In this document: piece after piece, positions 33,887 through 45,803 of the stretch
Position numbering within the stretch: position 1 is the first letter of the stretch
How the letters are laid out: each line of letters starts with the position of its first letter
Source of the DNA: Cordylochernes scorpioides
Lineage: Eukaryota; Arthropoda; Arachnida; Pseudoscorpiones; Chernetidae
Assembly (NCBI GenBank): GCA_030710605.1
Contig: CP092874.1
Span: 46,668,400-46,732,399, forward strand
Length of the DNA stretch: 64,000 nt
Direction: 5' to 3'
Program-made: the position numbers and the translations under genes
Notes under the pieces: model-generated
What the model saw: only the letters and a program-made list of their open reading frames with translations
Told to the model about the DNA's origin: nothing
The model's database searches: none

Positions 33887-34085
33887 TGTTTGAATATTAC
33901 AGAGTAACAATGTCTATAGATGTGACTGAGTTTGAAAAGGAACTTGTATGTAAATAATGTTTTTGTTGTTTTTCATGTAAACATATAGACCAAGATTTGT
34001 TTCATATAATTACTATTAATAATAAATAATAAAAAGTTAAATTGGTTACAGATTCATCCTTCTTACTTATTTTAATTACATAACA
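33887..34085 (+). repeat. 3' LTR of the plus-strand Copia
   Basis: It begins TGTTTGAATATTACAGAG, ends TTACATAACA and is followed by the target duplication ATATG. Confidence 0.9.
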
Positions 34086-34090
34086 ATATG

Positions 34091-35040
34091 AAGCACAATG
34101 ATTTCAAATTCATGAAGAACCAATATTTCCTACCCCATTGCCAACAAATGTAATCATCATTCTTAACATGAATGAACCCTGCAATAATAATAGAACAACA
34201 ACATACTTAAAAAGAGAGGACTCGACACAATTGGTTTATATGATCAGAGAAATTATTTAATAGCATATACAGATGGTTCATCAGACCTTACGCTGAGTAA
34301 TGAAGGGGCCGGAATTAACATAATACTGCAAGATGGAACACACATCAAAATCAAAGAAGGAGCAGGAAATATTTCGTCAAACTTCACTTGTGAACTGACA
34401 GCTATCTGGAAAGCCCTTGATGTATGCCTTAACCAACCATCCCTGCATCAAGCAGAAGAAATTTTAATATACAGCAACTCCATATCCGCTCTAGAAGCAA
34501 TTCAGAAGGGCAATACTAAAATCACACAGAAAATACACTCGTTACTTACACAACTGGGACCATTGGAGAAGAACTGCATTCTACAATGGATTCCGGCCAA
34601 TGTTGGGATCAGGGGTAATGAAATGGCAGTTGAATTGGAAAAGGAAGCCAGAAAGTTGGGCCAAAGGAAAAAACAAATGTCATTATTTGACGCTGATGCT
34701 TTGGCAAATTACAAGATAATTAAACAAAAAATTAGGAAAGTTCAAAATGCGAAATGAACTCTGAGAGAAAAATGACAAAAACTATAACAAGACTTAGAAC
34801 AAAACACTATAAAGGAATGACAATACATTCAGATGGCACAAGAACCTATGGGACTTGCAACAACTGTCCTTGTGTGGAACTAACATCTACCCACATATTA
34901 TCATACCAAGCAATGGCCGCAGCCTTGCAGAAATTTGGCATAGACCCAGAGCAGCAGCTTTACACACCCAAGATAGTGGATATTGCTGCTGCTGCTGTGA
35001 TGGAGATGCATGGAGAAATCTGAGGCTCTTCATTAGACAC
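34091..35040 (+). pseudogene. Non-LTR element continued: RNase H and C-terminal tail
   Basis: This continues the ORF2 cut at 25333. Across broken frames it reads AYTDGSSDLTLSNEGAG, FTCELTAIWKALD, IYSNSISALEAIQKG and LQWIPANVGIRGNEMA, which is an RNase H domain with D, E and D positions recognisable (the YSNS position has lost its usual Asp). The tail at 34754-35023 has TRLRTKHYKGMTIH and CNNCPCVELTSTHILSY (the last Cys changed to Tyr), and stops at 35021. It is the single-unit counterpart of 1-541. Confidence 0.85.
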
Positions 35041-35120
35041 GACAACGACAACAACGGCATTCCAGAATAAAATAAATTATCAGAGAAAGATACATATTTT
35101 TCAAATGAATTAAAATAAAT

Positions 35121-36105
35121 ATAATCGATACTGAGAGAGAGTTGAATTTAAAAAATTAGAAATTTATTATCTTCGAAAACAAACCGTATCTAAAATATCA
35201 TTTTTTTCCTACATTTTTTATTTGCATTTACCTATTTTACATATCTCTGATTGTATTTAAAAATCGTCAACAAATTCTTCACTTTTGGCGAAGTGGTGTT
35301 CTAATAATTTGTTATTTGATATTATCAGGGTTCTTTCCTGGTATTCAAAAGGAAAAATACGTGTCGATCAGGTATATTTTTCAATTTATCAAACAATTTG
35401 GCCGCTAAAGCTCTGATTCTGGTAGAGCGCCATCTGGCGAATAAAATTGTAACTAAAATCAATTTCGAATTTTTCATTATTTGCCATAAAAAATTCCCAT
35501 TGCATCCTTAACACAATGGTGTTTACCGCATTGCTCTAGCGCAAATATTCGCAGAGTTATTAATTTTTAAAATAGTGCGGGACTTTTGGATCACCCTGTA
35601 TAATCGATACTGAGAGAGAGTTGGATTAAAAAAAAAAAGAAATTGATTATCTTCGAAATTTAAATCGATGAAAGGATTCAGAAAGCCGCATCTAAAATAT
35701 CATTTTTTTCCTACATTTTTTATTTGCATTTACCTATTTTACATATCTCTGATTGTATTTAAAAATTCTCAACCAATTCTTTTTCTTTTGGCGTAGTCGT
35801 GTTTTATTAATTTGTTATTTGATATTATTAGGGTTCTTTCTTGGTATTCAAAAAGGAAAAATACGCGTCGATCAGTTATATTTTTCAATTTATCAAACAA
35901 TTTGGCCGCTGAATCTCTGATTCTGGTAGAGCGCCATCTGGCGAATAAAATTGTAACTAAAATCAATTTCGAATTTTTCATTATTCGCCATAAGAAAGGT
36001 TCCATTGCATCCTGAACACAATGGTGTTTACCGCATTGCTCTAGCGCAAATATTCGCGGAATTATTAATTTTTAAAGTTGTGCAAGACTTTTGGATCACC
36101 CTGTG
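35121..36105. repeat. Tandem pair of the GATCCAAAAGTC MITE
   Basis: Two direct copies of about 480-500 bp start ATAATCGATACTGAGAGAGAG at 35121 and 35601 and end CTTTTGGATCACCCTG. A third, inverted copy is at 18143-18560. The second copy carries extra sequence (ATCGATGAAAGGATTCAGAAAG). The conserved GAGCGCCATCTGGCGAATAA block lies in both. No coding function. Confidence 0.8.
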
Positions 36106-37044
36106 TATATACAATACAAAATATTTTTGAGGGGCAACATCAATTATAAAAATTAATTAATTTCAATTTATAGACAGACTAATATATTATTTTGTAGATG
36201 ATAGATGATGATTTTAAAGCAAACAAAAATGTTAATACAAGTATGATGCATTTAGCGCGCCATCTGTTATAAGAAGTATAAACTATTTTTGACGCGTATG
36301 AAACTTTTTGAATTAAAACAGGCCCTCCTATCATTTTATTATTACAGTAAGGACAGTGGATATTACTTTAATTTAAAAATATTCATACGTGTAAAAAATA
36401 GTTATTTTCTTCTTGAAACAAAAATGTGAGTGTTTGGGAATAGGAAAGATTTGAACACTCCTAATTGATTTGCTTTTGGTGGTCACTTCGCAGGTTTGTG
36501 ATGCTGGATCTTTTATAGTTGTGGAAAGTTAGTAAGCGAGATGCTGTGTAACTTGGACCGAGTCTCGGGTTAGGATGTCCCGGAGGGAAGCTTGGTCAGT
36601 GACATTAAACTGGACGTACTCATGGACGGACTGGTATCCACTCCGGTTGCAGCCCGGAATGGCTGGACTCGAGAGGCGCAGCATTGGTAGAAGAGATTGG
36701 TCCAAGGGAGCGGTGGTTACTTGCTCTCACTGGTGGGATTGAACTTTTTCGAGAACCTGGGGCAATTAAAACAATTATTTATCTCGAAAAAAAAGTGCCC
36801 AATGTGGTATTCGATCCCCAATCGCCAGGATCTGAAATCGACGGTTTTTACCACTCGTTTACCAACCCTCTATAGTAGAATATTACCATTAAGACTTGAA
36901 TTTTGCTAAATATTTTAAAACTTCATTGAGATTCGAGATAGGAACTTGAAATTCTTAGGATTTCGGAGCACTTAAATTTATACAAAAATCTCTCCAACTA
37001 TCTCAACTCCAAGTTGAAACTCACAGGCCGACATCGGGTATGTA
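36106..37044. other. No recognised gene; a GC-richer patch at 36490-36860
   Basis: AT-rich except for a GC-richer patch. The patch has two overlapping 63-70 residue frames from 36684 and 36697 that resemble no family known to me. It may be the remnant of another element. Confidence 0.4.
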
Positions 37045-38464
37045 CACTGCGTGACATTGAAAATGGAACACCAAGAAATAGTGGCCAGAAAGTGATGAAA
37101 CTCGGCAGACAGAGAGAGACAGGGACGAACAATAAGTGATCTTTATTTCAAAATGATAGTCATAATACAGAGCGAGAACGGCGTCGGGCTTAGTAGCAAG
37201 TAGACCACCGCGGACGGCGATGCACGCAGCAACACGTCTAGGTAGAGAGTCAGTCAGAGTACGGATGGCGTCCTGAGGGATGGCTCTCCATTCCCTCTCA
37301 ACCATTTGCCACAGTTTCGTCTTCTGAACGCGGCTGTGGCAAGGCATGCAAACAGCGTCCAATGATGTCCCAGACGTGCTCGATTGGTGAGAGATCAGGA
37401 GAGTACGGTGGCCAGGGAAGCATCTGTACATCTTGCAGAGCTTGTTGGCTAATGCGAGCAGTGTGCGGTCGGGCGTTATCCTGCTGATAAAGGGCATTGG
37501 GTACCCCCTGAAGGTAGGGGAGTGTCACCGGTCGCAGCACATCATCAACGTATCGTTGGGCCGTCATAGTGCCCTGAATACGAAGTAAAGGTGACCTGGA
37601 ATCATACGCGATTGCGCCCCAAACCATGATTCCACGTTGTCGCACGGTGGGGCGTTCCACAATTGCTGCCGGATTGGACCTTTCTCCACGTCGACGCCAC
37701 ACGCGTACACGGCGACTATCACTGGACAAGCAGAAACGCGACTCATCTGAGAACACGACCCTGTGCCATTCCGTCATCCACGTCGATCTAGCCCGGCACC
37801 ATTCCAAACGTTGCCGCCTATTTGGTGGGGTCAATGGCAGTCTTCTTAGCGGACGGCATGAGTGCAAGCCATTAGCAACCAATCGACGGGAAATGGTTCT
37901 GGTCGAGATGGAATGATCTAGGGTGTCTTGCACATGTTGCAGGATGGCGGTACAAGTGGCTTGTGGGGCCGCCACTGCTTGTCGAAGGATACGCCGATCC
38001 ACACGTGCTGACGTCACTCTGGTTGCACCGACATTCCTATAAATTGCCACATTTCCTTGTTCCAACGATCTTCTCCACAGTCGGTGCACCGTGGACGCAC
38101 CAAGGTGTGTATCAGCTGCGATTTGACGTATGGACCAACCTGCCCTTTTCAGTCCGATCACCATGCCCCTCGTAAAAGCGTCTGTCTGCTTGAACTGCCT
38201 CCGTTTACGATGAGCTGGCATTCTCTGTTATTACACGTTTCTTTTGACACAAGAACAAAATTTCTACAATGATTTTCCTTGAAGAAATAACGACACGAAT
38301 ACTGTCCTTTCTGCAAGTTCCTTCCCTTATATCTTACTCCATGTGCGCACGAGAGCTGCGCATTTTACATCATTTGCATAACTCGGTTAGGCGCGTCTAC
38401 CCTGAAATTTGCATAATTTTTTGGCCACTATTTCTTGGTGTTCCATTTTCAATGTCACGCAGTG
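37045..38464 (-). mobile_element. Tc1 element with perfect 43-bp terminal inverted repeats
   Basis: Both ends begin CACTGCGTGACATTGAAAAT and the match extends to 43 bp without mismatch. TA flanks both sides (37043-37044 and 38465-38466). It encodes one transposase on the minus strand with a single frameshift. The total of 1420 bp is typical of a full-length Tc1. Perfect terminal repeats and near-intact coding suggest a recent insertion. Confidence 0.93.
37157..38221 (-). pseudogene. Tc1 transposase, one frameshift from intact
   Basis: It starts at MPAHRKRRQFKQTDAF (38221). Two helix-turn-helix regions follow (SIRQIAADTHLGASTVHRLW and STRTISRRLVANGLHS). The catalytic residues are D in VFSDESRF, D in QQDNARPH and E in SPDLSPIEHVWD. 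I count 32 residues between the last two, two fewer than canonical Tc1. A single extra A in a short A-run near 37318 shifts the frame; the C-terminus (LWQMVEREWRAIPQDAIRTL) continues in the frame of 37021-37497. No stop is evident before the left terminal repeat. The enzyme would excise and insert at TA. Confidence 0.9.
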
Positions 38465-40295
38465 TATAATAAGATAGTGTTTTTAATCCAATAAAATAAT
38501 CCCTTGCGTCAATATTAAGTTGTAAGTAGGGCCTGGTGTTTTCAACTTAATAGTGTTCTCAAGTTTATCCTTGATTAAAGTATCTCTCCAACCAGTTTCT
38601 TTGCGATATCCATCAACTACTAGAGATTTCCGTAGTTAAAATTAGTCATAATTCTGAAAACATATTTTGGTAATATGTAAATATTATTTTATTAACATAT
38701 ATTCTAATGGTCTCATGGAGATAACGTAACCTATGAGAATGTCGTAAATATGAATAATCTGCGAGGAAGTATAAAGAGAGAAAGTTGGTTAGTAAAATTA
38801 TGCCGAGCCAGCCACGTTGTTTGCCATTTTATATCAAAGTGGTCGTTAAATACTGGGAACTAAGGGATCACTGCCCCGTCACCCATTGAGGAAGAGTATA
38901 AAATTTATGGATTGGATGACCTAGAGACGGATTTCTCTGACAACTACTCCACGTTCGTTTTCTTGGTAGACCTATTACTTTTACTCTTTCCTCTATGGCC
39001 TAGTCCTCACGGGTTCTTGCTTCTGACCCCTGTCTCTTGTGTGCGTCCGTACCATTCCCACCTCGTCTGCTTGCTACATTTCTATCTAATAATTTCTAAA
39101 GATATTTTGAAGATATCCCGAGTCCCGCGAGCTGAACGCAGCCAGATCGAGTCACGATTTTTACTTGTTTGTCAGCTTTCACATTTGTCTTACTTTGAAG
39201 CCAGGAGTCATATATACTTTCCCCCGTGAGCTGTACCATTTGGAGAACATGACTGTCCCCGCCCCCTCATATATGCGATGTCCATACGTTAAATCCAAAC
39301 TTATATTTAAAATATGTTTACTTTAAGCCGATTCCTTAGCTCGCTGAGGAACGGAGGTTCGAAAATTCGCCAGGGTGGAATAAAAGAAATATATTGCGAA
39401 AGTTTTTTATTTCTTTTAAAATAATTTTATCGCATTTTATTGTAGATTTAAATAAGTATGTAAACCAATATATTATCCATAAGGGCCGAAATTGTGGAAA
39501 TAAGCAGCGTGCATAGCTTCGATGCTGTTCTTAAATTTATAAAGCACAACAAAAAAAAATAGTGTTTATATAGCCCCAAAAATCCATTTGGTCCAAGTAT
39601 TCAAATAATTTGCTCCAGATAAAAAGGCGTTGTTTAATTTACATTATTTTTTAAATTTATAATTATACGCATTTTCGGTTATATATAGGATATTTGTCTC
39701 TATATTAGAATTTAATTTATTTTTTCTATCTTGAAAATACTCGATTAAATTGAATATATATTTTCGAAAATTATGTTTGGAATATTTTTCAAATTTAAAA
39801 TTGATATTAAATTGGTTTAATATTCGAAAACAAAATGAGTTTAAAAATAAAATCAGATTTTAAAATGAATCATTTCCAAAAAGAAGTTAGCAAAAAGGCA
39901 ATTGGATTTGCAAATAGAATTTTCTTCTGATTTGAAAGGGAAATTATCTTTTGCGGTTTTTATCAGAATAGAATTTATTTGGGGAGAGAAAGAAAGGGAA
40001 AGGAGAAATCGTCTGCAAACAAAATATAAGTTTCAAAAAGTATTGTTAACAAAGAGCAATGTGATTAGAACGAGCTATTTTTGCGATTATCATGTGTGGC
40101 ATTTGTGATGTTATTAGTATTTTATCTCCTTCACTTCATTATGTCTTTATATATAGAGTTATTCAGAATTTTGAATAAATATATGTGGTAATCTGTATAT
40201 AGGAATATGTAACCCCACCACAATCTATGCAATGTATCGTCAAAAGGTTTAATAAAAGTTAGGCCTCGCGAGAAGGGAAAAAGAACAATTAACAG

Positions 40296-40383
40296 GATTG
40301 CATCATCCAGGAAGTAAAGGTCACTGCCCTGGACCGATAAAACTTAAGTTCAAAGGCCTTCTTCTTCCTGGAGGATTGCAATC
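40296..40383. repeat. Short inverted repeat
   Basis: GATTGCATCATCCAGGAAG (40296-40314) is inverted at 40364-40383 with one or two mismatches, a 19-20 bp stem around a 50-bp loop. Possibly an LTR or element end; nothing else supports it. Confidence 0.5.
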
Positions 40384-40794
40384 ATGGCGACAATAGAGGT
40401 ACTGAGCCAATCACATTTAAGCATGACAAATCAACAACCAATCACCTTTAAGCATGCCAAATTAATAGCGAATGATCAGATAGCACGTGGAAGGATCTCC
40501 ACCAATGATAAATCGAGAGAGTTGATGCCGATGATCGCGGACAAGAAGTAAAGGAGAAGGTAGGTGACCGTGCTACGAGCTAGGTGTGCTCAACATAGGC
40601 TCCAACCAAGGTAGTGTACGCTCCATCATGTGAAAGGCCAAATACCTCCAGTCAGTCTCATCATTCTCCCTTTCGCAAGGTCTTTTCATACCCCATCCAA
40701 GGTGCTCGTTCTTCCCCTGTGGAAAACCACCATTCGACCAAGACTGCGCCATCACCAAAATCACCCCATATCCACCCAACCACACAATTCGCCA

Positions 40795-40905
40795 GGATTC
40801 GACAGTGAGTCCACAGCAATCCCACAGTAAGTCAACACCCCAATTCGACCGAGAGTCGACACAATCCCACAGTGAGTCGACACGATTCGACAGGAGATTC
40901 GACAT
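40795..40905. repeat. Short tandem-like GTCGAC/CACAGTGAGT repeats
   Basis: AATCCCACAGTGAGTCGACA and variants (CACAGCAATCCCACAGTAAG, GAGAGTCGACACAATCC) recur three to four times with about 25-35 bp spacing. Function unknown. Confidence 0.5.
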
Positions 40906-41387
40906 ATATTATCCTTCTGATAATGTATTTTGCATGTATTGTCGTGATCAACTTACCTGTATTTTATGTGGTCAATAGTTACCCAGAAATTATTGAATAT
41001 GAAAAAATCAGGTAAACGTTTATTCTAATGTAGGTCTTGCAAGCTTTCGAGCAAATTAATAACCTGTATTTGTTAATAAATCTCTGTAAAATCACTAAAA
41101 AAAATGTTATTTAGTAACTACTGATGAGCCACACAAGTCCTCCATCCCCTCCCGATAAAGAGGAAGAAATTTATAGAAATATTTTGGATTTTTATTCTCT
41201 TTTATAGATCCAAGTATGTCTTTTATTAAATAAATTATCATCCACCATGCGCGTATATTTTAAAAATTTGTTTTTCACACACAAATAATGTAAAATATTT
41301 TCTTTCTCAATATCATAAGTATATAAAATATGCAAATAATTTTTGTATATAAAATAGTATTTTTCAATAATTAATTAACGTGATATA

Positions 41388-41420
41388 TACTCCTGTTGAA
41401 GGACTTGCAAGTCTAAAAGC
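41388..41420 (+). other. CTGTTGA-stem-AAA motif, related to the foldback arms
   Basis: CCTGTTGAAGGACTTGCAAG, then TCTAAAAGCTTG, resembles the arm motif at 1002-1030 but with a less regular stem and the G of GAAA changed. Upstream (41032) is a partly inverted CTTGCAAGCTTTCGAGC. Confidence 0.35.
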
Positions 41421-43396
41421 TTGAAAATAAAAAGTTACACAAAATAATTTAGCCCTGGAAGCTTTATTTATTTTATAATAAAAAAGTTTGTTGAAGATAA
41501 TTTGACAATACTATTATTTTCAGAAAGAAACAAAACCTACCCAAATCTTCCATTAATCTGAGGAAAGACTGTCGGGAGGGACAAAAGCTGCCACGGTATG
41601 CAAAAGCAACATAGGGGAAACTGAAGAAAGAGATAAGTTTAGAGAGGACCACAGAAGTTTGAAGTTCGCGGGTTCAATTATCAATTAGGTTCTGAACATT
41701 TCTTCTTGCAATACGCTTATCCTGCACAAACTAAATAGGTATAATGGACTAAAACCTTATCTACGCTTTTAAAATATGTTATTGTTGAACAAATTTTATA
41801 GGAAAGTTAACAAGTTCACATTTGCACAGTACTCTCTCTCTCTCCTTACACTTACACTCCTTACACAGTAAGGAGTAGAAAGTGAAATCGGGAGGAACTT
41901 CGGAAGATTCCTCCAGTTTTCTTGCATTTTTTGAGCTCTACACCCTTTTAGCATCTTTTTCTGAAGGGTTTCATCCTATAATGTGCACAAAATTTATTCG
42001 TGCAATCTTACTCTTCGTACTTTAAAGTTGACCTTGGAGACTCTAGCTTCAACTCGGAAATATGCATACAAATTGCAATAATGGACATTCACTGTAGCAG
42101 ATAGCATTGCCAGGGTTTCTTTACCAAACCTTCTAGTTATGAGTGGTCTAGGATTCAAAAGCTCTTTCACATAATTACCTGATTTGAGCTGTCTAACAGT
42201 TTTCCTGGTTTTCTGCATTGCGTTTAGCCTCTCGATCCAAATAGGCTTTCTAAAACCATTAACATAACTAGCGCTAAACTCACACTTCATGGTACAAGGT
42301 TGTCCCAAAAATTCGTAAACACTTGCAAAAAAATTAAATACCAATATTATTCGCCATAATAATATTCGCCCTTATGTAAAATACCTTTGTAATATGTATA
42401 AAGTAATTGTATTATGTATTATTATGTATTTGCCGTAATAATATTATTCGCCAATAAGAAAAACAACGTTTTAAGAAAAATAGGAACTTTGGGATAACCA
42501 TATCAATTTAGTAGATGGTAACCATACAGCCTTGTTCTCAATAAACATGACCGATTCCTTCTTTAAAAGACTTGAATCCAGTGGTTTATGTTGTACCTAA
42601 GGTCTATATCATCAGATCCTTCTGGTTTCAAGGAAATCACATTACAATGTCCCCGTACAAATGGCAAAGGAATATTCTTATATCAGCTAATTCCCAGAAT
42701 CCCGTCGTAGCCCTTATCTCCGAGTGGCATTAACCGGAACATTATCTCTCTCGTCCTGTTACTGCCGTTATCGTTACCAACTCTATAGGCTTTAACACGC
42801 AAGTGTCTGCTCGTGGTTGTTACTGACACTATATATAAATTATTAAGTGCATCATTCCAATTATCTCTTAAGACCTTGCACTTTTCTGAATCAATAACTC
42901 AAAGTGCTTTCTTAGTATACAATATATTTAGTTTACTAACAATACTTTCGAAAATGCTATCATTGCGGATTCCCATCTCCTCTAAGCTAAACTTCGAAAC
43001 TCCCTGACCTGCAGGGCTAGGTCTTCGGGCGAGGCCTAGATGACGATGTCATGTCCATCCTAAAGTCTGTCAAGGTGTCCCTCTATACGAATTTCTTCAC
43101 TTTAGAACTGAGAGAAGCTCAAGTAGGCCCTCTCGTTGTTTGGAGAAAACTCTTTCAAGATGGAGGAGCATCCCTTACTGAAGAAAGCTTTATCAATATA
43201 TATATCATCACTTTCTTATATATTGGGTTGTAAAGAAAGTTCGTTCGGTTTTTTGTATCCCTTTGTTTCATAACAGTTTTTGTTGTTATACGGTAAAGTG
43301 TTTATATTCTTTAAATAGTACTTGTTCTGCTCTACGAACCTGTATTATTTGTTTTGTGAAAAACATAATTTTTTGTTTTTTTTTCCAGGCTTGAAA

Positions 43397-43897
43397 ATGA
43401 AATATCCAGGAGGCAAAAATCAACATTTTCGACATCTGATTTTCTTCGCCTTTCATCGAGGGCAAAAAGTAGCTGAAGCAGCTCGGGACATGGTTTGCAA
43501 AGTTCAAAAACGGCGACTTGGACCTTAACGACACGCCTCGAAGCGGACGATCATCATAATTCGATTAGGAACATCTAAAGTCCTGTTGAAGGAAGATGGT
43601 AGCCAAACAACCCGTGAGTTGGCCGAAAAAATGAAATGTAGTACTGTGACCATCTCCGGCCATCTTAAATCAATAGTTTTTTCTCAAAAACTCGGAGCTT
43701 GGGTGCCTCACGAACTTAATGAAACCAACAAAGAAAATCGACTTCAAATCGCTGCTCAACATCTCGCACGCCATCAATCAACACGGAACCATAAACAACG
43801 ATTTTTATACCGAATCGTTACTAGAAATGAAAAATGGTACCTATAGGTGAATATGAAGCAAAGAGTGGGTGGCTTCAGGAGATACGCCGAAGCCAAG
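43397..43897 (+). pseudogene. mariner transposase, N-terminal half
   Basis: It starts MKYPGGKNQHFRHLIFFAFH, followed by a gap with a stop and frameshift at about 43520. It resumes at 43586 with KEDGSQTTRELAEKMKCSTV, the second helix-turn-helix, and LNETNKENRLQIAAQHLARH. The first catalytic region is reduced to TRNEKWYL with the usual Asp changed to Asn. After a further frameshift it reads EWVASGDTPKP up to 43897, where the insertion begins. Inactive. Confidence 0.8.
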
Positions 43898-44166
43898 AAT
43901 AAAGTAAGGTCTTTGATAAATTTATATTATAGGGTGAAGATTAATAGTGAAAGTTATTTTATATTTTATAAGAAATTTCACCTTATATTTAGATATATTT
44001 GAAAGAAAAATAAAAGATTCCAAATTTTATGTCACTATAATTATTTCATTATTTCATAATTCTTGCAAACATACACATTATAAACAAAGTCTTTGATAAT
44101 TACCCTACCTTCTATTATCTCAAATCAAAACAGAGTCAAGTAATAATATAATATATCACTGATATA
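43898..44166. other. Inserted AT-rich sequence left of the Gypsy LTR
   Basis: This 269-bp stretch belongs neither to the mariner nor to the LTR. CTTTGATAAATTTATATTAT and ACAAAGTCTTTGATAATTAC share GTCTTTGATAA in direct orientation, so it may be a separate small element. Confidence 0.4.
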
Positions 44167-44804
44167 TATAATATAAAAAAATTGCTTGTCGACTTCACTG
44201 TGATAAAGTGCTTTGTCCTGAGAATCCTCGGGAGTGGATGGGGTTTTGTATGTTTGGGCAGTCGTTATCAATGGCGGTGGATGAAAAAATCGGCACACTA
44301 TATCGATTAATGAATCACAAAACACCTCGGAATATTAATCATTGGCGGCTCGGGAGAGGAGATGGAAGGATTTTCACGATTAAATTGGATTGAGATGACT
44401 CACATCTTGGACCTCGAGGCACTACTTTTAGAAGATGCACACACACGTCTTGACACACACGTTACACCGACCGAACTGCGGTTGCCCCACCCCCCCGGCT
44501 TGGGTCATGTGGGACCCTGCTTGACCTTTGATTGGTCCCTGTCTCTGTCGGCCATGATGGTGAATTTGGTCGGGAAGAAGCTTTGCCTAACATCCCAATC
44601 TCTCAGGACATTCAACTCTGGAATATGAGGGCCTCTTTGTTCTAAGTGACCTAGATACACGACTTGGATCTGTCGTTCTTTTCTCTTCTACTTCTTCCAT
44701 CTCCACGTCCTTTGACTGCCATCTTTATTTGAATCCATACAGAATACATTATATCCAACATGGTACATAATTATTTATTAGACAATATTCTTTATAATAT
44801 TACA
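44167..44804 (-). repeat. 3' LTR of the deleted Gypsy
   Basis: A 638-bp repeat; in element orientation it begins TGTAATATTATAAAG. Nearly identical to 48163-48800. Confidence 0.92.
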
Positions 44805-45800
44805 GATGCGCCCCCTATGAATAAGAATTTTAAAAGGGATCTGTATTAAATTCTGAAAAAGGGAAAATAATTTTTTGGGAAAGAAAAAAAAAAATTTTTT
44901 TTAAATAGTGAGTGGTTAGATACAATTGGGGAGAAAGTAAATGATGGAAATAAGTAATAAAAAGAAATTTGAGTAGATAGGGGTGCTTGCTAAACTAGGA
45001 AAAAATATGATAATTTTTGGAGGAAAAAAAAATTTTGCCTGCATAGGTGTTCAATCTTGCTGTGTGGAAACCCACAGCAAGGGAAACTCTATGAGGTGCA
45101 ATCCAAACAAAACATATAAGACATTAACAGAAATAAAAGAAAACTATAGCCAATAAAATTTGGTGATGGAGGAAAAAAAAAAAAGAAAAAAAAGAAATCT
45201 GATTAGCCTTTGGGGCGGTGAAAAAATATAAACAAAACATAAAAAAAAGAAATCAAAGCTCCTGTATGATAAACTGAAGGCTGATACATGAGAAGTATTG
45301 CGTCAGGTCAGTTGTTCATTCAGTTAGGACAAAACAAGGTTTAAACAATAAAAGGAAAAAATAAAACTTGAGGTGATTAAAAAATTGAAAGGGTGATAGA
45401 CATGGATGGTGGGAATAAAGAAATAAAAATAAAAAAAATAAAAGTGCTGGTTGTGTACAAGTCTTTTAAAAATTGGTTAACAAAAATATACACAAAAGAA
45501 GAATATTTTTTTACATAACAATGTCCAATCTTTGTTTATTATAGGGTCGTAGGTCATAAGGTTGCCAAAACTATATAGGTGCGTGAATGTATGCGAGTGT
45601 GTGTGAGTGTATGTTCCAGAAAGTAACTTTAAGTGTGGTGACACGCGAAAAGTGACGGCGGGTTTGTTTACATTCCGCAGGGAGGATGTGACGTCGGTCA
45701 CGTGATCGGAAAGGACGTGACGTCGGCGCGGCGGAAGGTTTCTGTAAAGTGGACGCCAGCTGACGGCGGGGTGATCGACGAGTGATGTAAGGTGGGGAGA
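44805..45800. other. Noncoding, purine-rich interior of the Gypsy
   Basis: The plus strand is strongly A+G rich with few C, for example long runs of A with GGG. No ORF is recognised. Around 45680-45730 there are two GTGACGTCGG motifs near GTCACGTGATC, which resemble CRE and E-box sites. They could be regulatory, but this is only motif matching. Confidence 0.5.
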
Positions 45801-45803
45801 TTG

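Larger units (their letters stand above)
25334..34085 (+). mobile_element. Copia element, interrupted by a second Copia
   Basis: The LTRs are 25334-25536 and 33887-34085, beginning TGTT and ending AACA. A perfect 5-bp target duplication, ATATG, lies outside (25329-25333 and 34086-34090). Without the nested element it is about 4.4 kb, the usual Copia length. The order gag, protease, integrase, RT, RNase H is the Copia order. A purine tract GATAGGGGA precedes the 3' LTR. Many frameshifts make it inactive. It inserted into the non-LTR element's ORF2, whose frame joins across ATATG. Confidence 0.9.
38467..43222. other. 4.7 kb AT-rich DNA without a recognised gene
   Basis: Several short frames exist (for example 38912-39229 plus, 105 residues with a hydrophobic stretch; 41994-42344 minus, 116 residues), but none resembles a known family. 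A promoter-like TATAAA near 38900 and low-complexity AT blocks occur. At 42294 a TACAAGGTTGTCCCAAAAATT resembles a mariner terminus without a partner. Small repeats are listed separately. It could contain decayed elements or a solo LTR. Confidence 0.45.

Noticed and set aside
36684-36909. Two overlapping frames that looked protein-like
   Set aside because: No family recognised and no supporting start, splice or poly(A) context.
38912-39229. Possible small membrane protein of 105 residues
   Set aside because: No conserved features, an isolated frame in AT-rich DNA with a promoter-like TATAAA nearby; not enough support to call a gene.
41994-42344. 116-residue minus-strand frame next to a mariner-like terminus
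   Set aside because: It has no DDE motif or helix-turn-helix, and the terminus has no partner.
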